A program made the position numbers and the translations under genes. Under the pieces are notes generated by a model, which saw nothing but the letters and a program-made list of their open reading frames with translations, was not told the DNA's origin and made no database searches. A stretch of DNA of 64,000 nt from Candidatus Planktophila lacus (GTDB lineage: Bacteria; Actinomycetota; Actinomycetes; Nanopelagicales; Nanopelagicaceae), in the NCBI RefSeq assembly GCF_002288385.1, contig NZ_CP016783.1:62001-126000 (forward strand), given 5' to 3'. Of this stretch, positions 16,326 through 24,394 are shown one piece after another; the first letter of the stretch is position 1; each line of letters begins with the position of its first letter.

Positions 16326-16331
16326 TGGGTT

Positions 16332-17690
16332 ATGTCTACACAAATCGATCGTGGCCGTTTAGCGCAGCTTCGCAAAGTTGAAGAAGAGCGTTTCTTAGCA
16401 AATCACAAGAAGAGCGCGGAAGCATTTGCTGATTCGCAGAAAGTGATGCACGAAGGTGTGCCAATGTCGTGGATGGCTAAGTGGCCAGGTGCACATCCGG
16501 TTTTCGTTAAGGAAGCAAAGGGTGCGAAGTTCACCGATATTGATGGCAATACTTATATCGATTTCTGTCTAGGCGATACCGGTTCGATGACTGGTCACTC
16601 ACCAGATGCAACGATTGCTGCGATCAAGCGCCAGGCAGATATCGGAATCACTTCGATGTTGCCAACACTTGATGCTGCAGTAGTTTCAAAAGAACTTGCC
16701 TCACGTTTTGGTCTGCCAAAGTGGCAATTTACAGTGACTGCAACTGATGCCAACCGTCACGTTATTCGTTACTGCCGCCTCATTACCGGCCGCAGCAAGA
16801 TCATCGTTATCGATCGTTGTTATCACGGCAGCGTTGATGAAACTTTTGCAACTTTGGATGATGCAGGAAATACCGTAAAGCGCGAAGGAAACCTGGGCGC
16901 ACCTGTAGATCTTGATGTAACAACTCGCGTAGTTGAATTTAATGATTTGGCCGGCATGGAAGCTGCGCTAAAGCACGGCGACGTTGCAGCGATTTTGATG
17001 GAACCTGCGATGACTAACGTAGGCATTGTTCTTCCTGAAGATGGCTATCTATATGCGGTGCAGGATCTTGCTAAGAAGTACGGCGCACTGTTGATCATCG
17101 ATGAGACCCACACAATTTCTGTTGGTCCTGGCGGAATGACGCTAGACCTTGGTCTAAAGCCTGATTTCTTAACTATCGGCAAGGCAATTGCTGGCGGTAT
17201 TCCAGTTGGCACATTTGGAATGACTGAAGATGTTGCGAATTCAATTAAGAAGTTAGTTGAACTAGAAATCATCGATACTGGCGGAATCGGCAGCACCTTG
17301 GCAGGAAATGCGATGTCACTTGCTGCGATGCGTGCAACGCTAAGCGAAGTATTAACAGCGGATGCGTTCAAGGAGATGATCGCGCTCGGTGATCGCTGGA
17401 GCGATGGCGTTGATGCCGCAATTGCTGAATTTGATTTGGATTGGCACTGCAATCGTTTAGGTGCGCGCGGTGAATACATCTTCAAAGGTAAGGCGCCGCG
17501 CACAGGTCGCGATGCTGCCGAATCAGGAGATTTCGAACTCGAGCAATATATTCACCTGCGCTTGTTAAACGATGGTTTCTTGTTGACGCCATTTCACAAT
17601 ATGGCGTTGATGTCTCCGGCAACAACTGCGGCTGATGTTGATGCGCATACTGTGGCATTTCGCGCCATGTGCGCTGACTTAGTCGGCTAA
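16332..17690 (+). CDS. Class III PLP-dependent aminotransferase (GSA-aminomutase-like)
   Basis: 452 residues of the class III aminotransferase fold. The cofactor-phosphate region is TVTATDANRHVIRYCRLITGR (about 134-154) where many relatives have GTEA; Asp258 in LLIIDETH binds the pyridine nitrogen and Lys284 in TIGKAIAGG is the Schiff-base lysine. The N-terminal half (WPGAHPVFVKEAKGAKFTDIDGNTYIDF) resembles glutamate-1-semialdehyde aminomutases, but the unusual TDAN stretch suggests another substrate. It has its own TAGGAT box and is followed by a terminator-like hairpin, so it may be a single-gene unit. The substrate cannot be stated. Confidence 0.82.
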   Translation: MSTQIDRGRLAQLRKVEEERFLANHKKSAEAFADSQKVMHEGVPMSWMAKWPGAHPVFVKEAKGAKFTDIDGNTYIDFCLGDTGSMTGHSPDATIAAIKRQADIGITSMLPTLDAAVVSKELASRFGLPKWQFTVTATDANRHVIRYCRLITGRSKIIVIDRCYHGSVDETFATLDDAGNTVKREGNLGAPVDLDVTTRVVEFNDLAGMEAALKHGDVAAILMEPAMTNVGIVLPEDGYLYAVQDLAKKYGALLIIDETHTISVGPGGMTLDLGLKPDFLTIGKAIAGGIPVGTFGMTEDVANSIKKLVELEIIDTGGIGSTLAGNAMSLAAMRATLSEVLTADAFKEMIALGDRWSDGVDAAIAEFDLDWHCNRLGARGEYIFKGKAPRTGRDAAESGDFELEQYIHLRLLNDGFLLTPFHNMALMSPATTAADVDAHTVAFRAMCADLVG

Positions 17691-17706
17691 TTTCGCCAAC
17701 AAAAGA

Positions 17707-17734
17707 GAAAGCCCCACATCACTGTGAGGCTTTC
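17707..17734 (+). terminator. Hairpin after the aminotransferase gene, probable terminator
   Basis: GAAAGCC and GGCTTTC arms plus inner CACA/TGTG around a TCAC loop give 11 pairs with one mismatch, 17 bases after the stop. The following TTTCCC is a poor T-run, so termination strength is uncertain. Confidence 0.6.
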
Positions 17735-17900
17735 CCATCCCGCTTAAGTCATCTGATTCGCAGAATAAGACTTGAGCTTATTGATTCGAGCGATTTAGCT
17801 TTCGCCAGTGATCTCACTCTCGAACCGTTGAGAAAAGTATAAAGTTCGGGGCTGTGGATCACAACCTAATTTTGTCTGTGGTGTGGACGAAGGTACTCGA
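17735..17900 (+). other. Upstream region of the HEPN-like gene
   Basis: About 165 bases without an ORF. It contains AATAAG/CTTATT arms around a 7-base loop (from about 17763) and an AGTATAAAGT stretch near 17837 that could serve as a -10 region for the next gene. Nothing else is recognised. Confidence 0.35.
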
Positions 17901-18323
17901 ATGGAAAAATTCTTAATTCGCTATAGCCAGACATACATTTTGATCGGACAACTTGAATTGATTTTGCGTTCAAGGTTGATTCAAACTCTCAGTAACTTTT
18001 CGGAAGAAAAAGGTTACGCAGAGTGGCATCAAGTTCTTGATTCAAAAACTACCTTCGATATAAACAACCCGAATCCAGGTTTTGGTCTTTGGAGGGATGT
18101 TTTATCGCAGCGAAATTTCACCCGCCTCTGGCTGCCATGCACCAGACACGCCTTCTTGGATCTGCCCTTCCCAGAATCCTTTAAGACTTATCAAAAAATC
18201 GATAACCGGATGCACTACGCGACCGGGACTCGGAATCGCGTCTGCCACTTCAATTTTGCGAATGCTCGCAACGTTAAACATGAAGAAGCGAACCTAAAAT
18301 GGTTAATAAGCGCCTTGGGCTAG
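17901..18323 (+). CDS. Small HEPN/Abi-like protein
   Basis: 140 residues from the ATG at 17901 (a GTG six codons earlier is also open). The C-terminal part has RNRVCHF (residues 111-117), which fits the RNxxxH motif of HEPN RNases and resembles the RNRVAHH stretch of Abi-like proteins. The N-terminal helix FLIRYSQTYILIGQLELILRS is also typical of HEPN helical bundles. No nucleotidyltransferase, antitoxin or restriction gene is adjacent, so it would act alone. HEPN proteins often cut RNA in phage defence or toxin systems; function here is inference from one motif and overall helical character. Confidence 0.55.
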   Translation: MEKFLIRYSQTYILIGQLELILRSRLIQTLSNFSEEKGYAEWHQVLDSKTTFDINNPNPGFGLWRDVLSQRNFTRLWLPCTRHAFLDLPFPESFKTYQKIDNRMHYATGTRNRVCHFNFANARNVKHEEANLKWLISALG

Positions 18324-18376
18324 TGATTTCCCTAGCAATAGTGGTGCCGAGCGCATAAATTTAGCCATCTGTAGCG

Positions 18377-18391
18377 GACTACTGAGTAGTC
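18377..18391 (+). promoter_or_regulatory. 15-bp palindrome before the secreted paralogue pair
   Basis: GACTACT-G-AGTAGTC, perfect 7-bp arms around one base, ending 16 bases before the ATG at 18408 and followed by GAGAGG as ribosome binding site. It could be an operator or a small 5' hairpin. Confidence 0.45.
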
Positions 18392-18407
18392 AACCTGAGA
18401 GGCAGAA

Positions 18408-19967
18408 ATGAAGAAAAGTTGGAAGCTGATCCCAATCGTGGCTCTTGCGTTTGGTTTGATCATTCCTGTTTCTGCACCTGCCGCTGAAGATAAAGAGGCA
18501 TTCTTTCCTGCATCTGTACCAAGAGAGATGGATGAACGTCTATTTTCGACCGGAGAAACAGCTGGAATTAATTTCTCTGCACTTGGTCAGACAGGAGGAG
18601 TAGCTCCTTGCGCCTCAACGACTGATCCAAATTGCAATTTTAATGATGCTAAATGGGGCGTTAAAACTATCTTGGGTGCGCCGCTATTAACTCTTTGCAC
18701 TGCGGCCGAAAACGAAGACTGCATTGAATCTATTGAGATATCGCGTGATGGTGGCGCATACAAAAAACTTGTCTTTGAGAAATATGTCGAAGGTGGAACT
18801 TGTGATGCTACTGCAGCAGCAGGTTGTGTTTTTCCTCCCGATCGATCTAAAAGATTGCCACGTGGTGGAAAATTCTCTGTGTGGTCTGAAATAGTCGATG
18901 GAAAAGTAATGGATCTAAAGTATTTAGTTAGTTATAGCTATGTGATGAACTATGACGATATGAATAAATACTTTGTTATTAACGAGGTTAAATTGGCAAT
19001 CAGGCCAATGAAAGAGATTAACTCAACTCGCTGGGATTCTCTTTGGTTTGAAAATGGCCGTAGTGGTATTCAATATGATTTCCCAAGTAACACTGAACTC
19101 AAAGCGACGTTGCATTTAAGCAATCAAGTTGTCGGCTGGTTTAAGGCACGTATGCAAGATGTAAATGTTGAGGTCTCGTTTTTTTCGCCTACGAATAATC
19201 GTGTAGTTGTTTCGGGTAAACCAGTTACAGTCCCAATTTTTGCTGTTAAACGGCCAGCCTCCTCTTTGACACCGAAAGAGAAAGACTTTATCCAACACTT
19301 AGGTGTCGTAAAAGGTGTGAATAACGCCGATCCGGGTGATCCTCGGATATTTGAATACATTGATTATTGGCGGGGACCTTTGAAAGATGTGGCGGCATAC
19401 ACTAATACAAATTGGATATTTGAATCTACTCGCTGGACTAGCGAGAATAAATGTTTAAATGCAACTGATCGCGTCCTAGGTGTAGTTTCAACAAACTCCA
19501 TGGGATATGACGGTAATCCACCAAAATTTGTAGATGGCTTCCTAAATTACCGAGTATCCGGTTTTCATTTTGGTCCTGATGGTAAAACTCCGAACTTAGG
19601 AACCTACGATTTGGTTTTGCGAAGTGATGCAGCTCGTTGTCTCTACGGATTCTCAAACGCTCCAGTTTCTGCAACAGTTTCAATTGCTGGGGCTGATGGC
19701 GCACAGAACGTTACGACAACTGTTGTAACTGAAAAAGATGGCTGGCTAAAGATGAAGGCAGCCGGATTTACATTCAGCGAGAAGCAGATAAAGGTGAAGA
19801 TAACTCAGGAGCCATCTGCGGCTGCTACTCCTGCACCAGCTGCTTCAACTGCCCCTGTAGCAGTTGCAAAAAAGAAATCCACGATCACTTGCGTTAAAGG
19901 TAAGACAACAAAGAAGGTAAGTGCAGTTTCGCCGAAGTGTCCAGCCGGATTTAAGAAAAAGGCTTAG
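18408..19967 (+). CDS. Secreted protein of unknown function, first of two tandem paralogues
   Basis: 519 residues with a signal peptide (WKLIPIVALAFGLIIPV, cleavage near APAAED). No known domain is recognised. It shares with the next gene a cysteine segment (LCTAAENEDCIESIEI here), a late beta-rich block (ARCLYGFSNAPVSATVSI to GWLKMKAAGFTF, about 410-460) and a 32-residue tail (KKKSTITCVKGKTTKKVSAV and onward) behind an Ala/Pro linker. The tail has two cysteines 16 residues apart and is strongly basic. A role at the cell surface is likely from the signal peptide and lack of membrane helices. GAGAGGC precedes the start. Confidence 0.75.
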   Translation: MKKSWKLIPIVALAFGLIIPVSAPAAEDKEAFFPASVPREMDERLFSTGETAGINFSALGQTGGVAPCASTTDPNCNFNDAKWGVKTILGAPLLTLCTAAENEDCIESIEISRDGGAYKKLVFEKYVEGGTCDATAAAGCVFPPDRSKRLPRGGKFSVWSEIVDGKVMDLKYLVSYSYVMNYDDMNKYFVINEVKLAIRPMKEINSTRWDSLWFENGRSGIQYDFPSNTELKATLHLSNQVVGWFKARMQDVNVEVSFFSPTNNRVVVSGKPVTVPIFAVKRPASSLTPKEKDFIQHLGVVKGVNNADPGDPRIFEYIDYWRGPLKDVAAYTNTNWIFESTRWTSENKCLNATDRVLGVVSTNSMGYDGNPPKFVDGFLNYRVSGFHFGPDGKTPNLGTYDLVLRSDAARCLYGFSNAPVSATVSIAGADGAQNVTTTVVTEKDGWLKMKAAGFTFSEKQIKVKITQEPSAAATPAPAASTAPVAVAKKKSTITCVKGKTTKKVSAVSPKCPAGFKKKA

Positions 19968-19970
19968 GCA

Positions 19971-21671
19971 ATGAAGAGAGTAATTGCGGCATTAATAGTG
20001 GCTTTGTTTGTAATTGCAAACCCTTCACTTTCAACCGCGGCTGGAACGATTGATGAACAGTATTCATTAAATAATGGAACCGACAATAGAAATAAGGTTG
20101 GAGTTCTCTTTGAAGAGAACGTGGATACGTTGCGCATGCCTTCACTCCTTTACAGCTACACATGGTCTAACGGAAAGCCACCAAATGTTGTTTCATACTG
20201 CGATGGGTTAAATGACCCCAAATGTTCGTCAGCTGAATTTATAAAGTACTACGCACTTATGCCGGCATGTAGTTCCGCAACCGAGGTTGACTGTATCGAA
20301 AGCATTTACGCGGTAGCACCAAGAGCTCCAGCAAGGATTAAGGGAGTTTACAAGGAATCAATTCCTGAAAAAGTTGCTAATCCATACAAAGCAAATTCTG
20401 ATAATGGCTTACCGCAAGGCTCGGTATCTGGAGTCTGGGAAATTCCTAACATTAAACATGGTGGTGGCACTACTAATTTTGTTGGCATAGTTTCCCGAGT
20501 AGGTTCGCTAAAACGCAATGGCACGAATTGGATTGCACAACCACCGGGCTCAGACCCATGGGGTAGTGGAGATTTCCGTGCGGCAATTTACCCAGTAAAT
20601 ATGGTTAGAGATTCTCGCTATAAAGCAAACGTTTCTGAGATAGCAATGGCTTCCAACGGCACGATGTCAATGGGAATTAATCACCCCAGCAAACTTCCCT
20701 TTGATGTCTGCGCAATTGTTGGTGATGGTGTCTGTGCTCTAAGACAAACTTTTCCTGAAGATGTTAAATTCGGAATGGTTATAAGATTTTCAAAAGTAAT
20801 TAACGGTTGGATGCACGGACGGATCGATTCTCCAGAAATTGATTATGAATTAACGAGTTATGGAACCCGTGTTGACATGAAAGGTCAATCCACCCGTGTG
20901 CCAATTCTGGCGGGCTGGATTGACCCAAACTCATTCACGGCTACAGAGAAGCAGAGATTCGGTCAAATACCTGCCGGTCAATCAACTTACCCAGGAGCCA
21001 GTGGCGATTATTCGATGGAAGCGTTGAGCACGTGGGCACGGGCTTTGAAAGATACAGCAGTCGCTAACCCAACACAGTGGATCTTCTACAACTTGCCGGA
21101 GCGCGATATTGCAGCTGCAAGCAGTTGTATAAGGAACTCAAAGACTTTGGCTGGTTTTGTAACGACAAACTCCACCACGTATACAGCGACACCGCCGATA
21201 TACAACGAGCAGACGGGAACTCTTGATTACAAGGTTGCCTCTCCGCATTTTCTTGCCGATGGAAAAGTCTTCCAAGGAAAATACAATCTGTATATAGATT
21301 CAAATGTTGCGCGCTGTATATATAAGTTTAGTAACGCCCCAATCTCAGCATCGGTAAGTATTACTTCCTCCGATGGCGGTCAGCAGAACGTGGCGACAAC
21401 CGTTGTAAATGAAGATAACGGTTGGCTCCATTTAAGTGCGACAGGATTTACGTTCTCATCACCAACTCTGAAAGTTAAGTTAACTCAAGATGGATCAATT
21501 GGAAAGCCAACTCCACAACCGAGTGCGAAACCTTCGGCTAGCGCTGAACCTCAAGTAGCTGCGATTCCGGTGAAGAAGAAATCCACGATCACTTGCGTTA
21601 AAGGCAAGACAACAAAGAAAGTAAGCGCTGTTTCGCCAAAGTGTCCGGCCGGATTCAAAAAGAAAGCTTAG
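19971..21671 (+). CDS. Secreted protein of unknown function, second of two tandem paralogues
   Basis: 566 residues, starting 3 bases after the previous stop. Signal peptide RVIAALIVALFVIANPSLS with cleavage near STAAG. Shared blocks with its neighbour: VDCIESIYAV, VARCIYKFSNAPISASVSI, GWLHLSATGFTF and the same last 32 residues behind a Pro/Ala/Ser linker. The tail DNA (21573-21671) differs from the first copy (19869-19967) only at about ten positions, all synonymous, so selection keeps the peptide. The middle parts have diverged much more. Its TAG stop overlaps the stop of the converging mshD-like gene. Confidence 0.75.
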   Translation: MKRVIAALIVALFVIANPSLSTAAGTIDEQYSLNNGTDNRNKVGVLFEENVDTLRMPSLLYSYTWSNGKPPNVVSYCDGLNDPKCSSAEFIKYYALMPACSSATEVDCIESIYAVAPRAPARIKGVYKESIPEKVANPYKANSDNGLPQGSVSGVWEIPNIKHGGGTTNFVGIVSRVGSLKRNGTNWIAQPPGSDPWGSGDFRAAIYPVNMVRDSRYKANVSEIAMASNGTMSMGINHPSKLPFDVCAIVGDGVCALRQTFPEDVKFGMVIRFSKVINGWMHGRIDSPEIDYELTSYGTRVDMKGQSTRVPILAGWIDPNSFTATEKQRFGQIPAGQSTYPGASGDYSMEALSTWARALKDTAVANPTQWIFYNLPERDIAAASSCIRNSKTLAGFVTTNSTTYTATPPIYNEQTGTLDYKVASPHFLADGKVFQGKYNLYIDSNVARCIYKFSNAPISASVSITSSDGGQQNVATTVVNEDNGWLHLSATGFTFSSPTLKVKLTQDGSIGKPTPQPSAKPSASAEPQVAAIPVKKKSTITCVKGKTTKKVSAVSPKCPAGFKKKA

Positions 21672-22141
21672 TTAAAACCAAGGCTGGCATAAAGCGCTAG
21701 ACCCTTTTCATTATCGGCATCTACGTAAAGCATTGAGTGTTTTAAGCCTTTTGCGACAAGATAATTAATCGCAGCGACTGATACTGCGCGGCCAATGCCT
21801 TGATGGGCATGATCAGGGTCAACGCCAATAACGTAAAGCTCGCCGACTGGTTCTTGATTTACAAAGTCCTGGTGAATCTTGGTCCAGCAGAAACCAACTA
21901 TTTCTTCACTTTTTACCGCGAGGAAGAAGCCTGCGGGATCAAACCAATTTTCGGCCATACGGTTCTCTAGATCCTGCATTACCCAATTACCTTGATCTGG
22001 GTGGTGGGCAAATATCTTGTTATTAAGGTCAAGCCAACGTTGTTTATCTTGTGCAGGATCAAAGGTGCGAAGTGCGTATTCGCGTTTTGCAGTTGGGAGC
22101 GGATCGGTTAACGAGCGGTGGATCTTAAGAATATGGCGCAT
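21668..22141 (-). CDS. mshD: Mycothiol synthase-like GNAT acetyltransferase, half length
   Basis: 157 residues. It matches the C-terminal half of MshD, which acetylates Cys-GlcN-Ins to mycothiol: RSLTDPLP linker, RTFDPAQDKQRWLDLNNKIFAHHPDQGNW, ENRMAENWFDPAGFFLAV, GELYVIGVDPDHAHQGIGRA (acetyl-CoA loop) and LYVDADNEKGLALYASLGF. Usual MshD is about 300 residues with two GNAT halves; the N-terminal half is absent and the 5-base gap to glnR leaves no room for it. The order glnR-mshD is as in mycobacteria, and mshA lies 5 kb away, so mycothiol synthesis is likely. I keep the symbol but note the unusual architecture. Confidence 0.78.
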   Translation of the reverse strand: MRHILKIHRSLTDPLPTAKREYALRTFDPAQDKQRWLDLNNKIFAHHPDQGNWVMQDLENRMAENWFDPAGFFLAVKSEEIVGFCWTKIHQDFVNQEPVGELYVIGVDPDHAHQGIGRAVSVAAINYLVAKGLKHSMLYVDADNEKGLALYASLGFN

Positions 22142-22146
22142 GGTGG

Positions 22147-22860
22147 TTAGACCCGCTCAGATATTGGGCTCTCTTTGCCACCGTTAGGAAGTGTGAAGCG
22201 ATAACCAACGTTACGAACTGTTCCGATAATTGCTTCGAATTCTGGGCCGAGCTTGGAACGCAAGCGACGGATGTGTACGTCGACAGTGCGTGTTCCACCG
22301 AAGTAGTCGTATCCCCAAATTTCTTGCAGCAACTGTGCGCGAGTAAAAACGCGTCCTGGATGTTGTGCGAGATATTTAAGAAGTTCGAACTCTTTAAAAG
22401 TTAAATCGAGTGAACGACCCTTGATCTTTGCGGTGTAAGTACTTTCATCAATAACAACATCGCCTGTGCGAATTTCACCGGCGGTTGGATCTGCGGCGGT
22501 AAGAGCAGCAAGGTGAGTACCAATGCACATACGGATACGTGCATCGACTTCTGCAGGGCCTGCGGTATCGAGCATGACATCGTCGACGCCCCAGTCTGCG
22601 CTCATCGCAGATAGACCGCCTTCAGTTGTAATTGCAATTACGGGTGCACCAACGCCTGTTGATGTAAGTAAACGTGTGAGGTTCTTTGCAGCAGGCAGAT
22701 CGCGACGCGCATCAACAAAGACAATGTCCATGACTGGTGAATCGATTAAGACGCTGGCTTCAGCCGGCAAGATTTTTACTGTGTGCTGCAAGAGAGCAAG
22801 TGATGGAAGAACTTCCGCGCTCGCGCCATTGGTGTTTGTCAGTAACAACACCTTGGCCAT
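22147..22860 (-). CDS. glnR: GlnR, OmpR-type regulator of nitrogen metabolism
   Basis: 237 residues. The receiver-like domain (1-120) has the GlnR-type stretches [19 protein letters not shown] and [34 protein letters not shown]; the winged-helix domain (about 130-225) has [50 protein letters not shown] and NVGYRF. GlnR works as a dimer that does not depend on classical phosphorylation and controls ammonium assimilation genes. No sensor kinase is adjacent, consistent with this. The mycothiol gene downstream supports the call by gene order. AAAGG stands upstream of the ATG. Confidence 0.88.
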   Translation of the reverse strand: MAKVLLLTNTNGASAEVLPSLALLQHTVKILPAEASVLIDSPVMDIVFVDARRDLPAAKNLTRLLTSTGVGAPVIAITTEGGLSAMSADWGVDDVMLDTAGPAEVDARIRMCIGTHLAALTAADPTAGEIRTGDVVIDESTYTAKIKGRSLDLTFKEFELLKYLAQHPGRVFTRAQLLQEIWGYDYFGGTRTVDVHIRRLRSKLGPEFEAIIGTVRNVGYRFTLPNGGKESPISERV

Positions 22861-22891
22861 GGGGAGAGCCTTTCGCAGAAATTGAGTTCGT

Positions 22892-22897
22892 TATATT
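22892..22897 (+). promoter_or_regulatory. -10 box, leaderless promoter of the thioredoxin gene
   Basis: TATATT, 7 bases before the GTG at 22905. This decides in favour of that GTG over the in-frame GTG at 22923. Confidence 0.55.
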
Positions 22898-22904
22898 GCT
22901 TTAA

Positions 22905-23342
22905 GTGAGAGAGAATACTCCTGTGAAAACGTTCGTTCCACTTCTTATAGTGCTGGCTGGCGCTACTGGGTTTGGCATCTGGTTTCAGCGCACGCGTGGG
23001 GAATTTCGCAAGAAGAAGACGGTAAATGGGCCGAAGTTAACGGCTGCGATCGTCGGCAGCGAGCTTGGGTCACGGGCAACGATGGTGCAGTTCTCATCAG
23101 CGTTCTGCACTCCTTGCCGGGCCACTAAGGCGTTACTCGAAGATATGGTCAAGACGATGCCTGATGTTCGCTATGCCCATATCGATGCTGAATCACATCT
23201 AGAACTCGTGCGTGAATTAAATATCTTGTCGACGCCAACCACTTTGTTTTTAAATGGTGTGGGCGTTGAAGTCGGTCGCGCTATGGGCACGCCAAAGCGC
23301 GCTCAGGTGCATGCTGCGCTCGCTGCTATTCATTCACGCTAG
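22905..23342 (+). CDS. Membrane-anchored thioredoxin-fold protein
   Basis: 145 residues with a GTG start. One N-terminal membrane helix (FVPLLIVLAGATGFGIWF) precedes a thioredoxin domain whose active site FCTPCR places Cys68 and Cys71; the cis-proline segment is STPTTLFL. It is divergent from glnR as in mycobacteria, where a thioredoxin-like gene sits near glnR and mshD. It likely reduces or exchanges disulfides near the membrane. The helix plus Arg/Lys-rich stretch after it suggests a cytoplasmic domain by the positive-inside rule, but orientation is not certain. Confidence 0.85.
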   Translation: MRENTPVKTFVPLLIVLAGATGFGIWFQRTRGEFRKKKTVNGPKLTAAIVGSELGSRATMVQFSSAFCTPCRATKALLEDMVKTMPDVRYAHIDAESHLELVRELNILSTPTTLFLNGVGVEVGRAMGTPKRAQVHAALAAIHSR

Positions 23343-23386
23343 TTATTGCGAAATATTCGCAAGTAGCGTTTAACGCTGATGCTCTT

Positions 23387-23392
23387 TATCCT
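23387..23392 (+). promoter_or_regulatory. -10 box in front of the leader-peptide ORF
   Basis: TATCCT with 6 bases to the ATG at 23399, the same spacing as other leaderless starts in this window. Confidence 0.55.
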
Positions 23393-23398
23393 TAAGCC

Positions 23399-23482
23399 AT
23401 GTTCCGCATTGAAACCAGCTACTTCACAAAGCGCCGTGTGCTTGATTACGGCCGCTTAGCTGGCGCCATGTGTCGTGCTTAG
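23399..23482 (+). CDS. 27-residue leader peptide upstream of the DUF4395 gene
   Basis: A short ORF beginning MFRIETSYFTKRRVLDYGRL and ending AGAMCRA. It resembles the actinobacterial putative leader peptides that end in a RRxxDxxRxxxxxCR pattern and precede sulfur or thiol genes. Cys25 is three codons from the stop, suited to sensing cysteinyl-tRNA supply; cysteine-responsive leaderless short ORFs are known in mycobacteria. It appears leaderless (TATCCT, 6-base gap) and lies 58 bases upstream of the DUF4395 gene. I could not find a clear competing terminator hairpin, so the mechanism may be translational or Rho-linked. Low length makes the call depend on the motif and position. Confidence 0.65.
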   Translation: MFRIETSYFTKRRVLDYGRLAGAMCRA

Positions 23483-23540
23483 TTTGCAACTTAAAAACTA
23501 ATTCAACGACCCATAAGCGATTCAAGTAAAGGAAGAGAAA

Positions 23541-23960
23541 ATGTCAGTACAAATAGATGCAAGAGGACCAAGATTTTCGGCAGCGATTACAACTGTAGTT
23601 TTGGCAGTCGCGCTAGTTACGTCAAATGTTTGGGTGGCTGCATTTCAAGCAGTTGTCTTTGCAATCGGTGCAATCCGTGGTCCGCAATTCACTCCGTATG
23701 CAATTATCTTTAAGAAGCTAATCAAGCCGCGTCTTAAGTCAGAAGCAACTTTTGAAGATGTGCGTCCTCCGCAATTTGCGCAGAGCATTGGTCTTGGTTT
23801 TGCACTCGTTGCCGTTATCGCATCTGTTACCGGTGCCGATGGGGTCTTTACGGTCGCAGTTGGCTTTGCACTTGCGGCCGCATTTTTAAATTCAGCATTT
23901 AACTTCTGCTTGGGCTGCCAGGTATATCTACTCCTCGTACGCGCACGCGTAGCCAAATAA
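23541..23960 (+). CDS. DUF4395 membrane protein
   Basis: 139 residues with four hydrophobic segments. The opening DARGPRFSAAITTVVLAVAL, the central RGPQFTPYAIIFKKLIKPRL and the closing LNSAFNFCLGCQVYLLLVR match the DUF4395 family; the CLGC pair near the end is conserved there and could be redox active. DUF4395 genes in actinobacteria often sit beside thioredoxin or sulfurtransferase genes, as here with the thioredoxin just upstream. AAAGGAAG precedes the ATG. Function is unknown; a role in sulfur or thiol transfer is suggested by neighbours and by the leader peptide. Confidence 0.82.
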   Translation: MSVQIDARGPRFSAAITTVVLAVALVTSNVWVAAFQAVVFAIGAIRGPQFTPYAIIFKKLIKPRLKSEATFEDVRPPQFAQSIGLGFALVAVIASVTGADGVFTVAVGFALAAAFLNSAFNFCLGCQVYLLLVRARVAK

Positions 23961-23973
23961 ATCACTTAGAAGG

Positions 23974-23979
23974 TAGGCT
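23974..23979 (+). promoter_or_regulatory. -10 box, leaderless promoter of the Fur-family gene
   Basis: TAGGCT, 6 bases before the ATG at 23986; the gap (CTAGCC) has no ribosome binding site. Confidence 0.6.
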
Positions 23980-23985
23980 CTAGCC

Positions 23986-24393
23986 ATGGCAGAACAACAT
24001 GAACTCCGCGATAAAGGCTTGCGTTTAACTCCTCAGCGCGAATTAGTTCTCTCTGCAGTACGCGAACTCGGACATGCAACCCCAGAAGAAGTTGCTGAAA
24101 AGGTCCGTGCGACACATCCTGGCATCAATCTTTCAACTGTCTATCGCAACCTAGAAACCCTCGAAAACGTTGGCCTTGTCCAGCACACACACTTGGGCCA
24201 CGGTGGCGCTACTTATCACGCAGCTGAAGAGTTAACTCACCTTCACTTGGTCTGCGGCACATGTGGTTCTGTTGGCGATGCACCGATCGATGTAGCAGCT
24301 AATTTTGTTCAGAATTTATCTGACGATTACGGCTTTAAAACAGATGTAACTCACTTTGCAATTTACGGCACCTGCGCAGCCTGCGTTAAATAA
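23986..24393 (+). CDS. Fur-family metal-dependent transcriptional regulator
   Basis: 135 residues. Winged helix with LRLTPQRELVLSAVRELGHATPEEV and the recognition helix region NLSTVYRNLETLENVGLV; the metal part has HLHLVCGTCG (Cys90, Cys93) and a second pair CAAC (Cys130, Cys133), the structural zinc site. It represses metal uptake or stress genes when metal is bound. Which metal is unclear: the adjacency to ygfZ resembles the streptomycete nickel regulator Nur locus, but the residues I can see do not separate Nur, Zur and Fur. It ends one base before the ygfZ start. Confidence 0.88.
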   Translation: MAEQHELRDKGLRLTPQRELVLSAVRELGHATPEEVAEKVRATHPGINLSTVYRNLETLENVGLVQHTHLGHGGATYHAAEELTHLHLVCGTCGSVGDAPIDVAANFVQNLSDDYGFKTDVTHFAIYGTCAACVK

Positions 24394-24394
24394 T

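Noticed and set aside
23483-23540. Transcription attenuator hairpin after the leader peptide
   Set aside because: I could not find a stem with a T-run in this stretch, so no terminator is claimed.
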